Assembly (NCBI GenBank): GCA_024195265.1
Contig: JAJLRJ010000010.1
Coordinates: 30,089,176 to 30,153,175, forward strand
Reading direction: 5' to 3'
Source of the DNA: Dendrophyllia cribrosa
Lineage: Eukaryota > Cnidaria > Anthozoa > Scleractinia > Dendrophylliidae
DNA length: 64,000 nucleotides
Of the stretch, positions 1 through 11,256 are shown one piece after another. Numbering within the stretch: position 1 is the stretch's first letter; every line of letters starts with the position of its first letter. Both the position numbers and the translations under genes were made by a program. Below the pieces are notes generated by a model. The model saw only the letters and a program-made list of their open reading frames with translations. It did not search any database and was not told the DNA's origin.

Positions 1-229
1 TGAAATTCCTTGGAGTAATAGAGGCAACAGTAGAAGAAAAACCAGCTGACGGACCCGGACGCTGAACAACCTGTAGAAATGGAAGAAAAGACTGAAAACT
101 AAGTGACGGTTGATTAAAGGCACTGAGATGACCTAAAGTGAGACCACAGAACGTGGTGAAAACTATTTATACAAACCCAAACAATAGGCGTGATAAACAC
201 GCCAAAATGCGATACGCATTATAGCATAA

Positions 230-1069
230 TCTCCATTACGACGCATAAATTCCAACGCAACGAGCAAAAATACATTAATTGAAAGGACGCACGTGTATTT
301 TTGTAAAATGTATTTGGGTGTAAACAAAATATCCCCAAATGCAGCATCCAGAAACGAACTTGGTAGATTACCTTTAAAATCCCACATCGAACTTAATATT
401 CTTAAATTTTGGATACATCTAGAAAATCAATCAGATGATAGCATCGCAAAGCTCTGTTTAAACATCTCTAAAGAAATGGCAGATTCTTTACAAACAGGTT
501 TAATAAATAAGGTAAACTATCTTTGTACAAAACACAACATTGATATTTCTAATTTAGACTTTGATAACCCTTCCAATATACTTTCACAAGCAAAACAGAA
601 TATTAAGACCAGTCTCGTGAATCACCAAATCAACCTATTAAATTCAAATAAAAAACTCAAATTTTATACAATTTTCAAAAATGATACCAAACATTCTGTT
701 TTCCTTAATTATATAAAAAATCAAAAACACAAGAAGGCTGTTACTAAATTTAAGATAGGGAACCACAAATTGAGAATAGAAACTGGAAGATATTCAATAC
801 CAAAAACTCCAGAAAATTTAAGGATATGCACTCACTGCAATTCAGATTCTGTTGAAAATGAAATACATTTCCTTTTTCATTTTGTCTTATACGCTAATCT
901 CAGAAGTACCTTCTATGATGAAATAGATAAAAGAAATAGACACTTCAAAAACTTAGATAATACATGCAAAAGTATGTTTCTGTTTAACAGTGTAGATCCT
1001 TTTATTTGTAGAGCAACGGCTGCTTTTATATTTAATGCAATGAATAAGAGAAATGAAGATATGTTTTAA
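230..1069 (+). pseudogene. LINE (non-LTR retrotransposon) ORF2 C-terminal tail
   Basis: An open frame without a convincing ATG runs from just after a stop at 227 to a TAA at 1067. It starts with an I-E-R-T-H segment and a G-R-L-P-L block, as in the region after the reverse transcriptase of coral LINEs. It ends with a zinc-knuckle-like block, C-x2-C-x8-H-x4-H around 829-880 (the zf-RVT-like tail). No reverse transcriptase motif lies inside the window, so the element is 5' truncated or its 5' part lies before base 1. The same protein tail, clearly diverged, is found at 13,560-14,010 on the other strand. Family assignment is by recognised pattern, not by search. Confidence 0.75.
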
Positions 1070-1221
1070 AACTACACATAAGAAATAATTCCATATTATA
1101 TACACAATACTGTTATTTCCTCTATTTATTTTATTTGTAATTAACCCTGATACAGTAATGTACAATGAACTTCTTTTTGTAATTTTTATTATCTGGTAAT
1201 ACCATGTATAGAAATGGGAAT

Positions 1222-1266
1222 ACCTGAATAAATTGTTGTTGTTGTTGTTGCAATAAATAGTTGCCT
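1222..1266 (+). repeat. LINE 3' tail with (TTG)n microsatellite
   Basis: The LINE remnant ends in a TTGTTG tract followed by GCAATAAATAGTTGCC. A near copy of this junction (TTGTTGCCGCAATAAATAGTTGCC) occurs alone at about 55,620-55,650. This suggests the same family left a short 5'-truncated insertion there. Confidence 0.5.
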
Positions 1267-1388
1267 AAGGAGCGGCGTGGTCTACGGATAGGCGGATTTT
1301 GAAATTAATTTTGCATGAAAAAACGTGGATTTCGGAGTTCTCCCGTTTTTGGTCCCAGACTTTAGCTTTTGCTTTTTATATACTAGCT

Positions 1389-1525
1389 TAGCCTGCGAGC
1401 AAGCTCTCGGGCTCGGTTTTGGGGGAGGGGGAGGGGGTGGGGGAGGGAAAGGAACGAGATCTCTCGCCCTCCGCTCCCCAAACCCGAAACCCCGAACCCG
1501 AGCCCGAGAGCTTGCTCGCAGGCTA
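1389..1525. mobile_element. Foldback MITE with AGCCTGCGAGCAAGCTCTCG termini
   Basis: The left end AGCCTGCGAGCAAGCTCTCG continues as GGCTCGG and is matched by its exact reverse complement at 1,498-1,524. This gives about 27-bp perfect inverted arms around a G-rich then C-rich centre. It has the typical form of a non-autonomous foldback element. No coding capacity. Confidence 0.7.
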
Positions 1526-1529
1526 TATT

Positions 1530-3070
1530 TTGGATCCTTTACAGACCTGTTGTACTTTTGCTTTCGTCACAGTCGAGATCACTTGCAGTCAACCTGTGCT
1601 TTTGCTTAAATATTTCGTTAACGTTCACTCACAACGCGTGCAAATTCGTCGCTTCGTTCCTGCAAGCCGAATCCCTCGATCCGAAAACAACATTATATAT
1701 ACTCAAGTCCGAATCCAAAAATTATTTGTGAACTTTTGAGATACAATAAAAATGTCCTGACTTGAATCCTTGGAAACGCCGTGTATGGGGTTATTTCTTT
1801 TTTTTAAAAAAAAAGATCTTCTCGAGTTTTCTCACACCTTTTATCCAACCATTGCGAGAGCTCACACATGAGCTAAAACGGAAGTGGCGTGACCTATACG
1901 CGAAATGGATCATTTGCACTTGAATGACGTGCAGCGGATTGAAGGTTTCTGATTGGTCACAGAAATAGAATCGAGCTACCGAAACATCACACTAGACATG
2001 CACATGTACGTACAGGAGAGATTTTATCCTTCTACATGCAAAGCAAGGTAAAGAGTCCTCTACTTTTGATGCTTAAAATACGGTTTTCCAATTAAAACGA
2101 CCTCAAGCGACTGGGAACGAGAATACATGTCTCAACTTTAAATTTCTGGGCCATTGCCGGCATGCAACCCAACCTCTCCAGTCAAATCAGAAATTCCATC
2201 TCGTCCTCCCACATCGTTAAAATTTTGCAGTGCATCCTCTCCCGAGCTTCGTGAGGTTCTGCGAGACACGTATTTCTAGTATTTTGTGTGGAAAACCTAT
2301 TTGGCTTGCTGGCCAGTATTTTTTAATTTACGGTACATTTGTACAAAACTATAAATCATTTTTGGTGATTCATGGACTTTAAATGTGAAAAGAGCGGATG
2401 AAAATGGCACTTGGAGGTGATCAAGCGTAAGTGATCAATGGGATGATACGGAGGAATTGAAGTAAAATAGCTTAAAATGCACCGCAGATAAATTGTATTA
2501 AGCATTGGTCTGTGTGTTTCACGACGTAAAACCTACAAAATGGACATAATTTTGTGCTGCGTGTTTGCGGTTTGCTGGTATCTTTCAGATTTTGCAATTT
2601 TCCCTACACTTGTAAGCTGTCGCACATCGGGTGCTCGTTGCCCGCGCTTCGCACTCGCGCACCGCAAAAGCGCCTGTCAGGGCAGGCTAGTTCCGAAGAC
2701 GATGCGTTTCGGGGACTCGATGTGAGCTTCTGTGAATATTATCTTTTTTTTTTACATTTCGCATTGATCACATTATTTGCTTATGAGTGCCTTTATACGA
2801 TAGGCTGCTTCTTGAGTGCAAATTTCGATATTTTTACCGTTTTGTTTTGTTTATTTGATTGACTGTTCAAAGGCGAAAACTACCTCTTTATGACGTTGAT
2901 TTTTAAAAATAAATTTACATGGCCTTGTGTGATAGATATAATGGAAAAAATAGCAAGCCTTTTGCAAAATCTAGCCGCGAACCGATCTACTTGCGATAAC
3001 TTTGGTTTGTATGCTGTTTCCACGGAGGTCCGCAGAGTACATTTGCATACATACAGTGTCTGAAACTGAA
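1530..3070. other. No gene seen
   Basis: AT-rich sequence with only short chance reading frames. I see no splice-bounded frame, no protein I recognise and no clear terminal inverted repeat. Confidence 0.5.
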
Positions 3071-3071
3071 A

Positions 3072-3220
3072 CAGAAGCAGAAGCAAATAAAATAAAATGA
3101 GAGTGGAATATAATAGTGTCTAAATGCTAGCCCCTGGAGAAGCTTTGTTTTGCAAAGCGAAATATTGGACACTACTATATTCCACTCTTAATATTAAGTT
3201 TTATTTGCTTCTGCTTTTCT
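3072..3220. repeat. Imperfect hairpin / small foldback element
   Basis: The left arm (CAGAAGCAGAAGCAAATAAA, then GAGTGGAATATAATAGTGTC) is answered by GACACTACTATATTCCACTC and TTTTATTTGCTTCTGCTTTT on the right. The arms are about 50 bp with a few mismatches, around a loop that itself contains a GCTTTG/CAAAGC pairing. Confidence 0.6.
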
Positions 3221-3468
3221 GCCGTAAGGATCAGTTTGCCGTTTCTCTTCCGGCCATTCTTGCAGTGATCGTGCATTCTGTTTCTTTTTATACAGTGTTG
3301 GATAGTTAACACTTTCGCTTCGCCAACATAATCTCCTGAGCTATGAAGCGCGAAATTTTTTTTTTAATATCACAGTCTTCCAAAAAAGCTGCTAATTCTA
3401 CAATATTTTTTTTTTTTACAAAATTTGGGATAGAGAACTGAAGAAAAAGTCATTGAACTACAGGACTA

Positions 3469-3760
3469 CGGAATTGTGATGGCGCTTTTCGGGAAAGCGC
3501 TCTCCAATGTTAATGCAACTTTTGTTGCAAGTGAAAAATATTCCTGTGCGATTCGGGAAGAATTTCTCAAAAATCACCGCCAAGTTGCATGAAGTTTTCA
3601 ACATGTTCAAACTCTGCGAAATCGCGCCTTTATAATCACACTGAAATCACCGCGGCTGGTTTGCACACTCACACGCGATTTGACTGAGATGCGACGGATT
3701 GCATAAAGAACAGGGCAAATTGCAGAAAAATCGCCTATGTAAACGGGCCTTTGCAAACAT
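3469..3760. mobile_element. Degenerate copy of the AGGCC-TTTACAC MITE family
   Basis: The body (CTCTCCAATG, GCAACTTTTGTTG, AACATGTTCAAACTCTGCGA, GTAAACGGGCCTTT) matches the elements at 20,471-20,788 and 43,260-43,540. The right end is recognisable but the left end has decayed. The complete copy shows a TTA target duplication, which would fit PIF/Harbinger-type elements. Confidence 0.5.
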
Positions 3761-4001
3761 CCATATAAATTAAGCCTACTTTTTCATATACTGCTCTTAG
3801 CGAAATTCTCTTAGCTCATGCATGATTTTTACTTTTTACTAGGCTTATAGTACTTACAGAGTTCGCGACGATCTCAACATTGCGGCGATACCTTCCAAAG
3901 ACGAGCCTAAATGTGGAGAGAGAAACTATTAAAATATACAACAAATGAATGGGGTTAGTTTCTAGAGAAACTGTGGTGCTGCGTCGGTGGGGGGATGAAA
4001 C

Positions 4002-4160
4002 ACGAGAATTTAGTTTTATCGACTGAGTCGATAAGGTAAATTGACCACCGTAAAAAGATTCAAATCTGATTCAAGATTCAAAGATTCAAGATTCAAATTT
4101 GAATCTTTTTACGGTGGTCAATTTACCTTATCGACTCAGTCGATAAAACTAAATTCTCGT
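4002..4160. repeat. Perfect hairpin with 64-bp arms
   Basis: Bases 4,002-4,065 and 4,097-4,160 are exact reverse complements by eye. They are separated by a 31-bp spacer made of GATTCAA-type repeats. Each arm contains a smaller near-palindrome (TATCGACTGAGTCGATA). Absence of mismatches implies a young element or gene-conversion-like maintenance. A diverged relative of the left flank and arm (GTGCTGCGTCAGTGGGGGAG ... GATAAGGTAAATTGGCCACC) is at 61,440-61,515. Confidence 0.85.
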
Positions 4161-4317
4161 ATTAAAATATACATATTTTCAGATTTATACCAATTTACAG
4201 AGAAATTGAAAACCCTACTGGCCTTTTAAAGTAGGACTGAAGAAATCCCCGGGCTTGTGCACGTATTAGAGACTTTTTACGCTACGATACGGTACCACAG
4301 AGCACTACCATCCTTCA

Positions 4318-4450
4318 AGTCACCTTCAATCTTTGTCCAATCACGATGCTGCTTTTAGAACGGCAAAAGCTGATTGGCTCATTGTCGTAAGCTTCCGTCA
4401 TCGTATCCACGACGACGGTCGCATAAATTAACACACTGCGGATTCCGTGT
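4318..4450. repeat. Dispersed repeat shared with 14,040-14,110
   Basis: The stretch around TAAGCTTCCGTCATCGT and CGACGACGGTCGCATAAATT recurs in reverse orientation at about 14,043-14,100, next to the second LINE tail. It is a dispersed repeat fragment with no visible protein. Confidence 0.5.
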
Positions 4451-4842
4451 TAGGTGAAATCAAACAAGTCATTATAACATTGATGGTATTGCAATAACAA
4501 TGAATATAATAGTTACTAATTACGGATTAACAAATCATCACGCCTCAAGGACGCTTCATATATAAAATGACTCATTTTTTTACAAATCACGGGACCCAGT
4601 TAATACGCACCTCTCGTAACATGCTCTGTGATTGGTTGATACATGCGGCAGGGTTGCGAGGGTTGCAAGCATATGATTGGCTTATTCATGACATACGTAA
4701 TTAATATTAACATTAGCCAGTCTTTTACCTCGGTAAGCTGTGTCTTTGTGGAAGCCGAGGTTTCCGGATATTCAAATTGTAGAATATCTTTGGCTTTATA
4801 CTCTTTGAGGTGAATTCGCGTCGTCCTAAGGTTATATTGCTC

Positions 4843-5140
4843 GTTCTTCGAGGTGGATTCGCTTGCTTCGTAATAACATATATACAAGAATTTAATCAGT
4901 TCTTCGCTTTTTTGACCGTTGTTTGTGTGAATTTTGCTCGTTAGTTGTGGGTTTTTAATTCGCTTCGTAATTTTTAACACCTTTTAAAGTTGATACTTTC
5001 GCGTCGTTTTATATTTCTCGTTCTTTGAGGTGGATTTGATTGCTTCCGATCGTAATATTTAAGCTTATATATAATAATTTATTCGGTTCTTCGCTTGGAC
5101 TGTTGTTTGTGTGGGTTGTGCTCGTTAGTTGTTGCTTGTT
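4843..5140. repeat. Diverged tandem duplication of about 170 bp
   Basis: The blocks CGTTCTTCGAGGTGGATTCG ... AATCAGTTCTTCGC ... GTTGTTTGTGTGAATTTTGC (from 4,849) and CGTTCTTTGAGGTGGATTTG ... TTCGGTTCTTCGC ... GTTGTTTGTGTGGGTTGTGC (from 5,019) match at a constant offset of about 170 bp. The cysteine-rich frame at 5,095 begins in the second copy. Confidence 0.55.
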
Positions 5141-5502
5141 TTGGGTGCATGATTTGCAAGTATGATAATCATCATTTCCTTCCACGAGCACGAAACGAGG
5201 GTTTGGTGAATGCCCGTTGGAAGCCAGCGAACTGTGTGGAGTGTGGATTTCATCTCGGCGGAACCAAGGAACCAGCTTCCAAAAAAAACAAAGACCTGTT
5301 GTCCCAGCGCCGTTGTTATTATATCCACGGAAGAGTCGACCATTGTATCAACGAAAACAAGTACGCGAGACGATCGGTGTTTCGTTTTGACAGCGTGTTT
5401 TGTACTCATAAAGATTGCATGAATGTTCGTGCATCATTTGTGTCGTCGGGACATTCAAACGATTTTTGTTGCAAGCCGACTCTGACCAGTGCACAGATGT
5501 AG
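5095..5502 (+). CDS. Unrecognised cysteine-rich reading frame, probably a transposon-derived fragment
   Basis: A 135-codon frame with an N-terminal Cys-rich stretch and a central block W-K-P-A-N-C-V-E-C-G-F-H-L-G-G at about residues 42-56, followed by a Lys-rich run. The C-x2-C-G-x3-G-G block resembles short zinc-binding modules in cnidarian transposon proteins, but I cannot name a family. No intron signals decide the ends, and the frame starts within a tandemly duplicated segment. It could be an exon of a decayed element or chance. Confidence 0.25.
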   Translation: MDCCLCGLCSLVVACFGCMICKYDNHHFLPRARNEGLVNARWKPANCVECGFHLGGTKEPASKKNKDLLSQRRCYYIHGRVDHCINENKYARRSVFRFDSVFCTHKDCMNVRASFVSSGHSNDFCCKPTLTSAQM

Positions 5503-6578
5503 TTAATACGCAAGAATCGTTTGAATTGTCTGTTGAAAAAATCGAAAAGTGCAATGGGGACGGCGCTTCGAAGGAAATGCTTTACTTGGCGGAAAGAATA
5601 GCATGGCTAGTGGTATAAAAAAAGGACAGGCTAAACACGATTCCCACTCGTCGCAAAAAAGTATTTTAAAAGCCTGAAGTCAGAAAAAGCTTTTCCAGTA
5701 AGACTTCAGAGAGGATCGCGCCTTTAGATCACAGTTAAGAATTTGTTCTCTTCGATGATATAAACCTTTTGATCTTGGCGTGTTATCTCTCAGATTGATA
5801 TCATAGGAGGATTCATGCTGTCCAGAGCCGTTAGAATTATTTCATTATTTCGTTATTCGGTGCTAGCTCTATTGGCATACATTGTGGTTTCTTTGGCTCA
5901 CTTTTGTTGCAAGATAAATACTTATCGGCTAAAGTTTGTTATCGCTTTAAAAGTGCTAGGATCGTTAAATTTCTCAGGCCGTGTCTAAAGTCTGCGGCGT
6001 GCAAGACTTGAGAATAAAATGGTTTCCGGCATCACGGATATAGGCGTCTTGGATCCGACTCTCAAAAAGCCGTAGTCTATAATTCCACTGCAGTGAAATC
6101 ATGAATTCTTGCAATAATTTTTAGCTCCTAAGTTAGTTCTGTAGTTGAGTAGTGTGTCTCAGTGGAGCTAGGATAAACCTCCGTTGCTTTGTAATAGCGT
6201 TTGATTTGGCATCCAACAGATAATCTGCAGCATAGTTGCTGTTGTAATGCAAATCTCACCGATGCTAGTAAATTCTTGATTCAAGGAATGAACATAATTT
6301 AATGTCGAGTTTCGGTTCTTTGGCGAACCTCGTCAGTTGCTACCATTTAAAGGTCACGTAGAATGATATGAAACCATTCAGTTAAGAATAAATGTCTGTC
6401 GCTTTTGTATTCCTGGGGAGGATCGAATATTTTGTTTTCTCATTGGCTCTTGTAATCGAGCAAATAGGATTGTTGTACTTTCGATCCGACGTTGTAGTGT
6501 GTTTCTTCAGAAGGCTTTTTTGTGATTTCTGGTGCATGTGCGGTACTTTTTTTACTTGTGCGGTACTTTTTGAGGATA
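5503..6578. other. No gene seen
   Basis: No recognisable protein, RNA gene or terminal repeat pair. A short direct repeat (GTGCGGTACTTTTT twice, 6,538-6,572) sits immediately before the next element. Confidence 0.45.
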
Positions 6579-7306
6579 CCGTAAATGATCTAATAAACGC
6601 CCGGGGCGTCTATTAAATTTCGGGGGTCGTAGCGGGGCGGGGGGGGGGGGGGGGGGGGGGGGGCGTTAAATAGATATGAGGCGTTTATTTCACTTAAACT
6701 GTAACAACGTCAACAAAACAAATAAGCTAGACTCGTAGTTTGCTCGCGGAGTAAGATCGAAAACAAAGTTTGTAAGTAAAAGACTTACGTAATCTGCGCT
6801 ATTACAAAGCCTAAAGATGTTCATAGTTCAATATCGATGTCTTTATTGTCATCAGGGTCAACCAAGTTAGCAGGGCTATTGAACTGTCCAGTGCTTGCTG
6901 GTTTTCTAGCCGCTTCAGAAACGAATCTCTTCACTGTGAAAGTTTGCGGAAAACGAAAACGTGAAGTGGGTCTCGTTGTTCCTGGATGCAACGACAAATC
7001 GCAAGAAAGTTGCTGACGTACTGAACACAGAAATTAAGAAGATTAAAGAGCGCTATCCGTACTTTGAACTTGAGATTGTTCAAGATGCAATTCGCAAGCC
7101 ATTGCTAACCAAGCAAGCAAGAAAATAAATAAATTGTGTGATTTTACTCTATGGAGCGTTTCCTTGGTTTTTAAGGCGATTCTTGGGGGCGGGGGGTGTC
7201 TATTAATCACGGGGCGTTTATTAGAGGAGAGTGTCTAATATAAACTTCACACCTCGGGGGGTGGGGGCGTTTATTTGAGAGTGGGCGTTTATTAGATCAT
7301 TTACGG
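6579..7306. mobile_element. TA-flanked DNA transposon remnant carrying a captured frame
   Basis: The ends CCGTAAATGATCTAATAAAC (then GCCC) and GTTTATTAGATCATTTACGG form 24-bp perfect terminal inverted repeats flanked on both sides by TA, as for Tc1/mariner-superfamily insertions. A G-run of about 24 bases lies at 6,640-6,663. GGCGTTTATT-type motifs recur near the right end. There is no transposase; the interior holds a short charged reading frame at 6,940-7,128. Confidence 0.75.
6940..7128 (+). pseudogene. Captured C-terminal protein fragment, unrecognised
   Basis: Open from after a TGA at 6,937 to TAA at 7,126, 62 codons with no ATG. The peptide is strongly charged and helix-like (V-K-W-V-S-L-F-L-D-A-T-T-N-R-K-K then K-K-I-K-E-R-Y-P-Y-F-E-L-E-I-V-Q-D). 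It looks more like protein than noncoding DNA and lies inside a TA-flanked element. This suggests transduplication of a host or transposon exon. I cannot name the source. Confidence 0.35.
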
Positions 7307-7956
7307 TAGCTCTTGTAGAGTTGTACAGAGGTGGTCTCGCAAATGCCTCATTATTTATGTACCTTGCACAACAAAGTGTGATCCTCGTGTAGAAGTGTTG
7401 TGCCACATGCGTTCAGATTTAATCTCGTGCGTCGCAGCGGGACGGAGCACTGTCAAAAAATCAGATAGTGGTATGACCCTTACGTGTGTAAGTCCGGGAC
7501 AGACAGACAGAAACAACGAAATTATGCAGATTGCAGGCTTAAGGCCCTGCAAAACAATATTTTTGTTTCTAACTGATATCAACAGTATCCCTTGATATTG
7601 CATGTATTAACAGCAATAAATTGAAATGGCTAACCTTGTTAGTAAAAAGAGCTGTTTATTGTAATAGCCCGAAAAAGCCGTGCACTGGGATTTCTCTTGA
7701 ATTACACTCCTGGGACTGGGATTTGGAAAAAAGTAGGCTGGCAAAGTGGTATTTGGCCGAAATTTGGGCTGGGGAAATGGGATTTATTCTAAGATGTAAA
7801 CAAATTATATATGGAAAAGGCGGAGTAACTCTCCAGAACAAGACAGCTAAAGCTATGAAGATGATAAAATATATCTGTTACAAGTATTGCAGCGATATCG
7901 TTGCCGGATCATTCTAATTGATCGATTTCGCAAGGTGTAGTTCTAATTAGGTCATA

Positions 7957-8918
7957 CAGTCAACTCTCTCGTAAGCGGACGCCCTCGGGAATTGGAAAAA
8001 GTGTCCGTTAGTAGAGCTGTCCTCTTACGAGAATTATTCCCATAAGCGGACACCAAAGAAAAATAGGGTGGATGTCCGCTTACGGGAGAGTTATGCGGCT
8101 GCCGCCTAATTTAGAAGATTGCACTTTTGAAACCACATCCAAGGAACACGCTAACACAGTTACTGGATTAGATGAGATACTTGGTCACATTCCTTTGAGG
8201 ATGGCTGTATTTGTCACCTAGTTTTTAAAGGCCCACGTTCACCAATCTGCTTTGCGCGCTTGTGTTTTTGTTTTGAATGATTGGCTGGCACGTCGACCGG
8301 GCGGAACAAACAAAGGGAAAGCCATCATAATGGGTAAACGTGTCAACAGAGAAGCTGGGTACTGCCTGGATATTCCTTGTAAATAGTTTTTTATGGTGAT
8401 GTTAAAACATCTTTCGTGACCGTGGCTCAAGTCCAAGCTTGATTATCTGGGATACAGTGTTCGGTACAGTTGGTGATTGAAAACAGAAACAAGAAGGAAA
8501 GAAGACCATGACAAACGTGGCCATGCTGACTCTACAAATGTTACGTCAGACTATTGTTTATGTCAAACGAACGGACAGCTTGCTTTCCCGCGGACTAATA
8601 GAGATTTGACAAAACCGATCCCACTGTTCTGTTGTTCTGTCAAAGATCATATTTTTGTTGATTTATTGCAAAATAAAGACAAATTTCATTGCCAAGAGTC
8701 AATTATTATACACGAGGTGTCCGCTTACGAGAGACCGTAAACAAAAGAAAAATCCGATTTTCATTTTCAAAAGTGTCCGCGTCCGCTTACGAGAGAGTGT
8801 CCGCTTAAGGGAATGTGTAAATACAGAGTTTGACTGGGAGGTAAAACGGAGATTTGAAAAGGCGTCCGCAAGTAGAGCTGTCCGCTTACGAGAGTGTCCG
8901 TTAGCGGAGAGTTGACTG
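7957..8918. mobile_element. TA-flanked MITE with CAGTCAACTCTC termini
   Basis: The left end CAGTCAACTCTCTCGTAAGC and the right end GCGGAGAGTTGACTG form imperfect inverted repeats with TA on both sides. The subterminal motif CGCTTACGAGAG / GTGTCCGCTTA is repeated several times near both ends. The length is 962 bp with no transposase frame. It resembles the CAGTCAAACCTC element at 31,561 in layout, so the two are probably related Tc1/mariner-type MITEs. Confidence 0.7.
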
Positions 8919-9547
8919 TAGTACTAATTCTAAAAAAATACCGCTTCTTCCGTAGATAAGGATCGCTAGGAGAAACTTAATGAAACTAGGATATTAATCA
9001 CTTCTCATAATAAAAGCGACTTTAGATGTAACTGTTTCAGGGAAGTGTAAAAGAAAACATTTCTATAATATCCACTTCTTAGAAAATAGAGTAAACATAA
9101 AAGAAAAGCGCGGAACCTCAAAATATTTTTAAAAATACTCGAGATATTGAAACTACATATCGCTTCTTGCTTACTGAATAAAAGACCATCTAAAAACATT
9201 TCAGTTAAGATCAAACATTACAACAATTATTTAACTATAATGATAAAATAACTGATTTAAATTTTAAGGAACTAAAACCACGTTTCACTGCCAAAGAGTA
9301 CTTTGTAAACTTCATTTTTGAAGGCTTGACTGCCTCCACGTCTTGTTATAGAGAAAGTGATTTTTAGAATTCTATCTTATCTTAATTACAAAATTTCATC
9401 ATATTTATTAATATCTCTAAACCATAGATTTGTTTATTGCATTTAGTGTTTTTAATTATTTTAGATGTAAATAGTTCGTAATGTAATATAGTGCGGTGAA
9501 CCCACAAGCTTTTTAGCTTTAATACCCATCGTGCTTAAATAAAGGTT
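8919..9547. repeat. Probable LINE 3' region before the CTTA tail
   Basis: Noncoding, AT-rich. It ends TTTTTAGCTTTAATACCC then GCTTAAATAAAGGTTGCTTA and passes directly into the CTTA tract, which is how LINE 3' ends with a simple-repeat tail look. No protein is left, so this is inference. Confidence 0.35.
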
Positions 9548-9651
<104 letters not shown>

Positions 9652-9811
9652 CAATCTTTGTTTAATCAAGGTATATTTCAGTAAAAGTACAAAGTACAAA
9701 CAAGTTCGTGGCTTAAACCTGGTAGAAAAAGTAAAAAGTACAACATATCTTTCAAGAACTGCTCTAAAATCACTTCGAACAAACCAACCCAAAAAAGTAT
9801 GTTTTTGTATA

Positions 9812-9895
9812 TCACAATTACATAATTGGTTTCTGCGATCTCAATGATAACAAAAGAGGCATTTTCCTTGTCAGTCAATCACAGCGGAGCTTGTC
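9812..9895. repeat. Dispersed repeat duplicated beside the minisatellite
   Basis: The sequence around CATAATTGGTTTCTGCGATC and TCAATGATAA recurs in the same orientation at 13,490-13,575, just after the 9-bp minisatellite. In both places it continues with a similar AATCACAG ... GAGCTTGT stretch. Confidence 0.6.
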
Positions 9896-10114
9896 CCGAA
9901 CGTAAACAAAATATTTCCATGAAGGTAGCTCCATATAGTCATTTTTGAACAGTCTTCCAAATAAAATACAGTAAAAACCCACGTATAAGTACCTAGATTT
10001 TTCCAACTTAGCCTAAATAGGTTCTTATAGAAATGGTATTTAGTGGGATTTTAGGCTACTTAGGTTCTTTTAAGATCCTATTTAAAAATAGGTTCTGAAT
10101 TTGATAGGGGCACT

Positions 10115-11256
10115 CAGGGACCGCGGAGCCGGGGGGGCTGGGGGGGGGGCTTCAGCCCCCCCAATAATTTTTGGGAAAAATTTTTTTTTACCCAATTGAA
10201 AAATTACTGTTTTACTGCTCTCATAGATATGCGATAATTAATGAAAATTTTCGCCAGTGAGTGTTGTGGTAAGCGGTAAATTGATTTCTTCCTTTAGGAC
10301 ATGCAATATGGCGGCCGTTCGTAGGACATGGCTTATAGGTCTTCTCTTAAGTTCTGTTATAGAAGTCGTTGAACTTGTTTGCTTACATCAGAAACCCACA
10401 ACTCTTGTGGGGATCTGTTCAGATAACCATTCCACCGGAGACGGCATTGTAATCAGTGCGGCATACTGTATATCGGCGCAATGTTTCCGCTATTCCCGTC
10501 AAATATCGCGAGAAGTACCTTAAACGAAGACTGATGTATAGTTGCAGTCACCCTGGGTCGTACAATCCAACTGCTATCAGCAATCAGGAGGCTCACATGA
10601 TCTACGGCAATATGGTTTTGAAGTTTTGATCAAGGATGAACAGATTAATTGCTTTGCCGATGTTTTGAAAGCGGTTAAGAGTCTTGCTGATCATGAGAGA
10701 CACATGATAAGTGAGGTTATTGTAATTTGTAAACTCCTGTTGGTGAATCCTGCAACAAGTGCTACAGGTGAAAGGTCGTTCTCCATGGCAAGGAGAGTGA
10801 AAACGTGGTTGCGTGCGAACATGAACCAACAACGTTTTAACAATTTGGCTTTATTGCATACCCACAAGGCAAGAACAGATAAAATTCGGCTTCTAGATGT
10901 AGCGAATGAATTGTTCAACGAAATGAAAACCGTTTTCGCAACTTTGGTAACTTACTGATTTAGATTTGTCAATGTGCTAAAAAGTACTTATTGGGATTTT
11001 CCTTGTGTTCGATGTTTTGTTATTGTAGTTCAAATTTGGCAGTATTTATTAGCCTGATAAATAATAAAATAATTCACTGCGTCTGGTATATTGGGATGCA
11101 TTTTTAGTAATTCTGGGCGCATTTATTATAAAAATTTTCCGGTGAAGCACGCCCCCGGACCCCCCTAGACGCCTAGCGCCTGCGGCGCGCGCTACAAATG
11201 CCTATGGCATTTGATTTAGCCCCCCCCCCAATCGAAAATATGCTGCGCGGTCCCTG
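10115..11256 (+). mobile_element. hAT-type element nested in the TA-flanked MITE
   Basis: The left end CAGGGACCGCGGAGC and right end GCTGCGCGGTCCCTG are 14/15 inverted repeats, each followed inward by G-rich or C-rich runs and an AATAATTTT/AAAATTTT-like stretch. Flanks share only GCACT directly, less than the 8-bp duplication expected for hAT, so the target site has decayed or the ends are slightly misplaced. The interior encodes a hAT dimerisation domain. Confidence 0.7.
10542..10958 (+). pseudogene. hAT transposase C-terminal dimerisation domain remnant
   Basis: The frame ends with a clear hAT C-terminal signature: L-L-x-V-N-P-A-T-S-A-T-G-E-R-S-F-S at about 10,738-10,785, then R-R-V-K-T-W-L-R, then N-N-L-A-L-L-H-T-H-K. 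This helix is known to mediate hAT transposase dimerisation. The BED zinc finger and the catalytic RNase H-like core are missing; the frame opens inside unrelated sequence, so the gene is 5' truncated and cannot be active. Confidence 0.85.
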
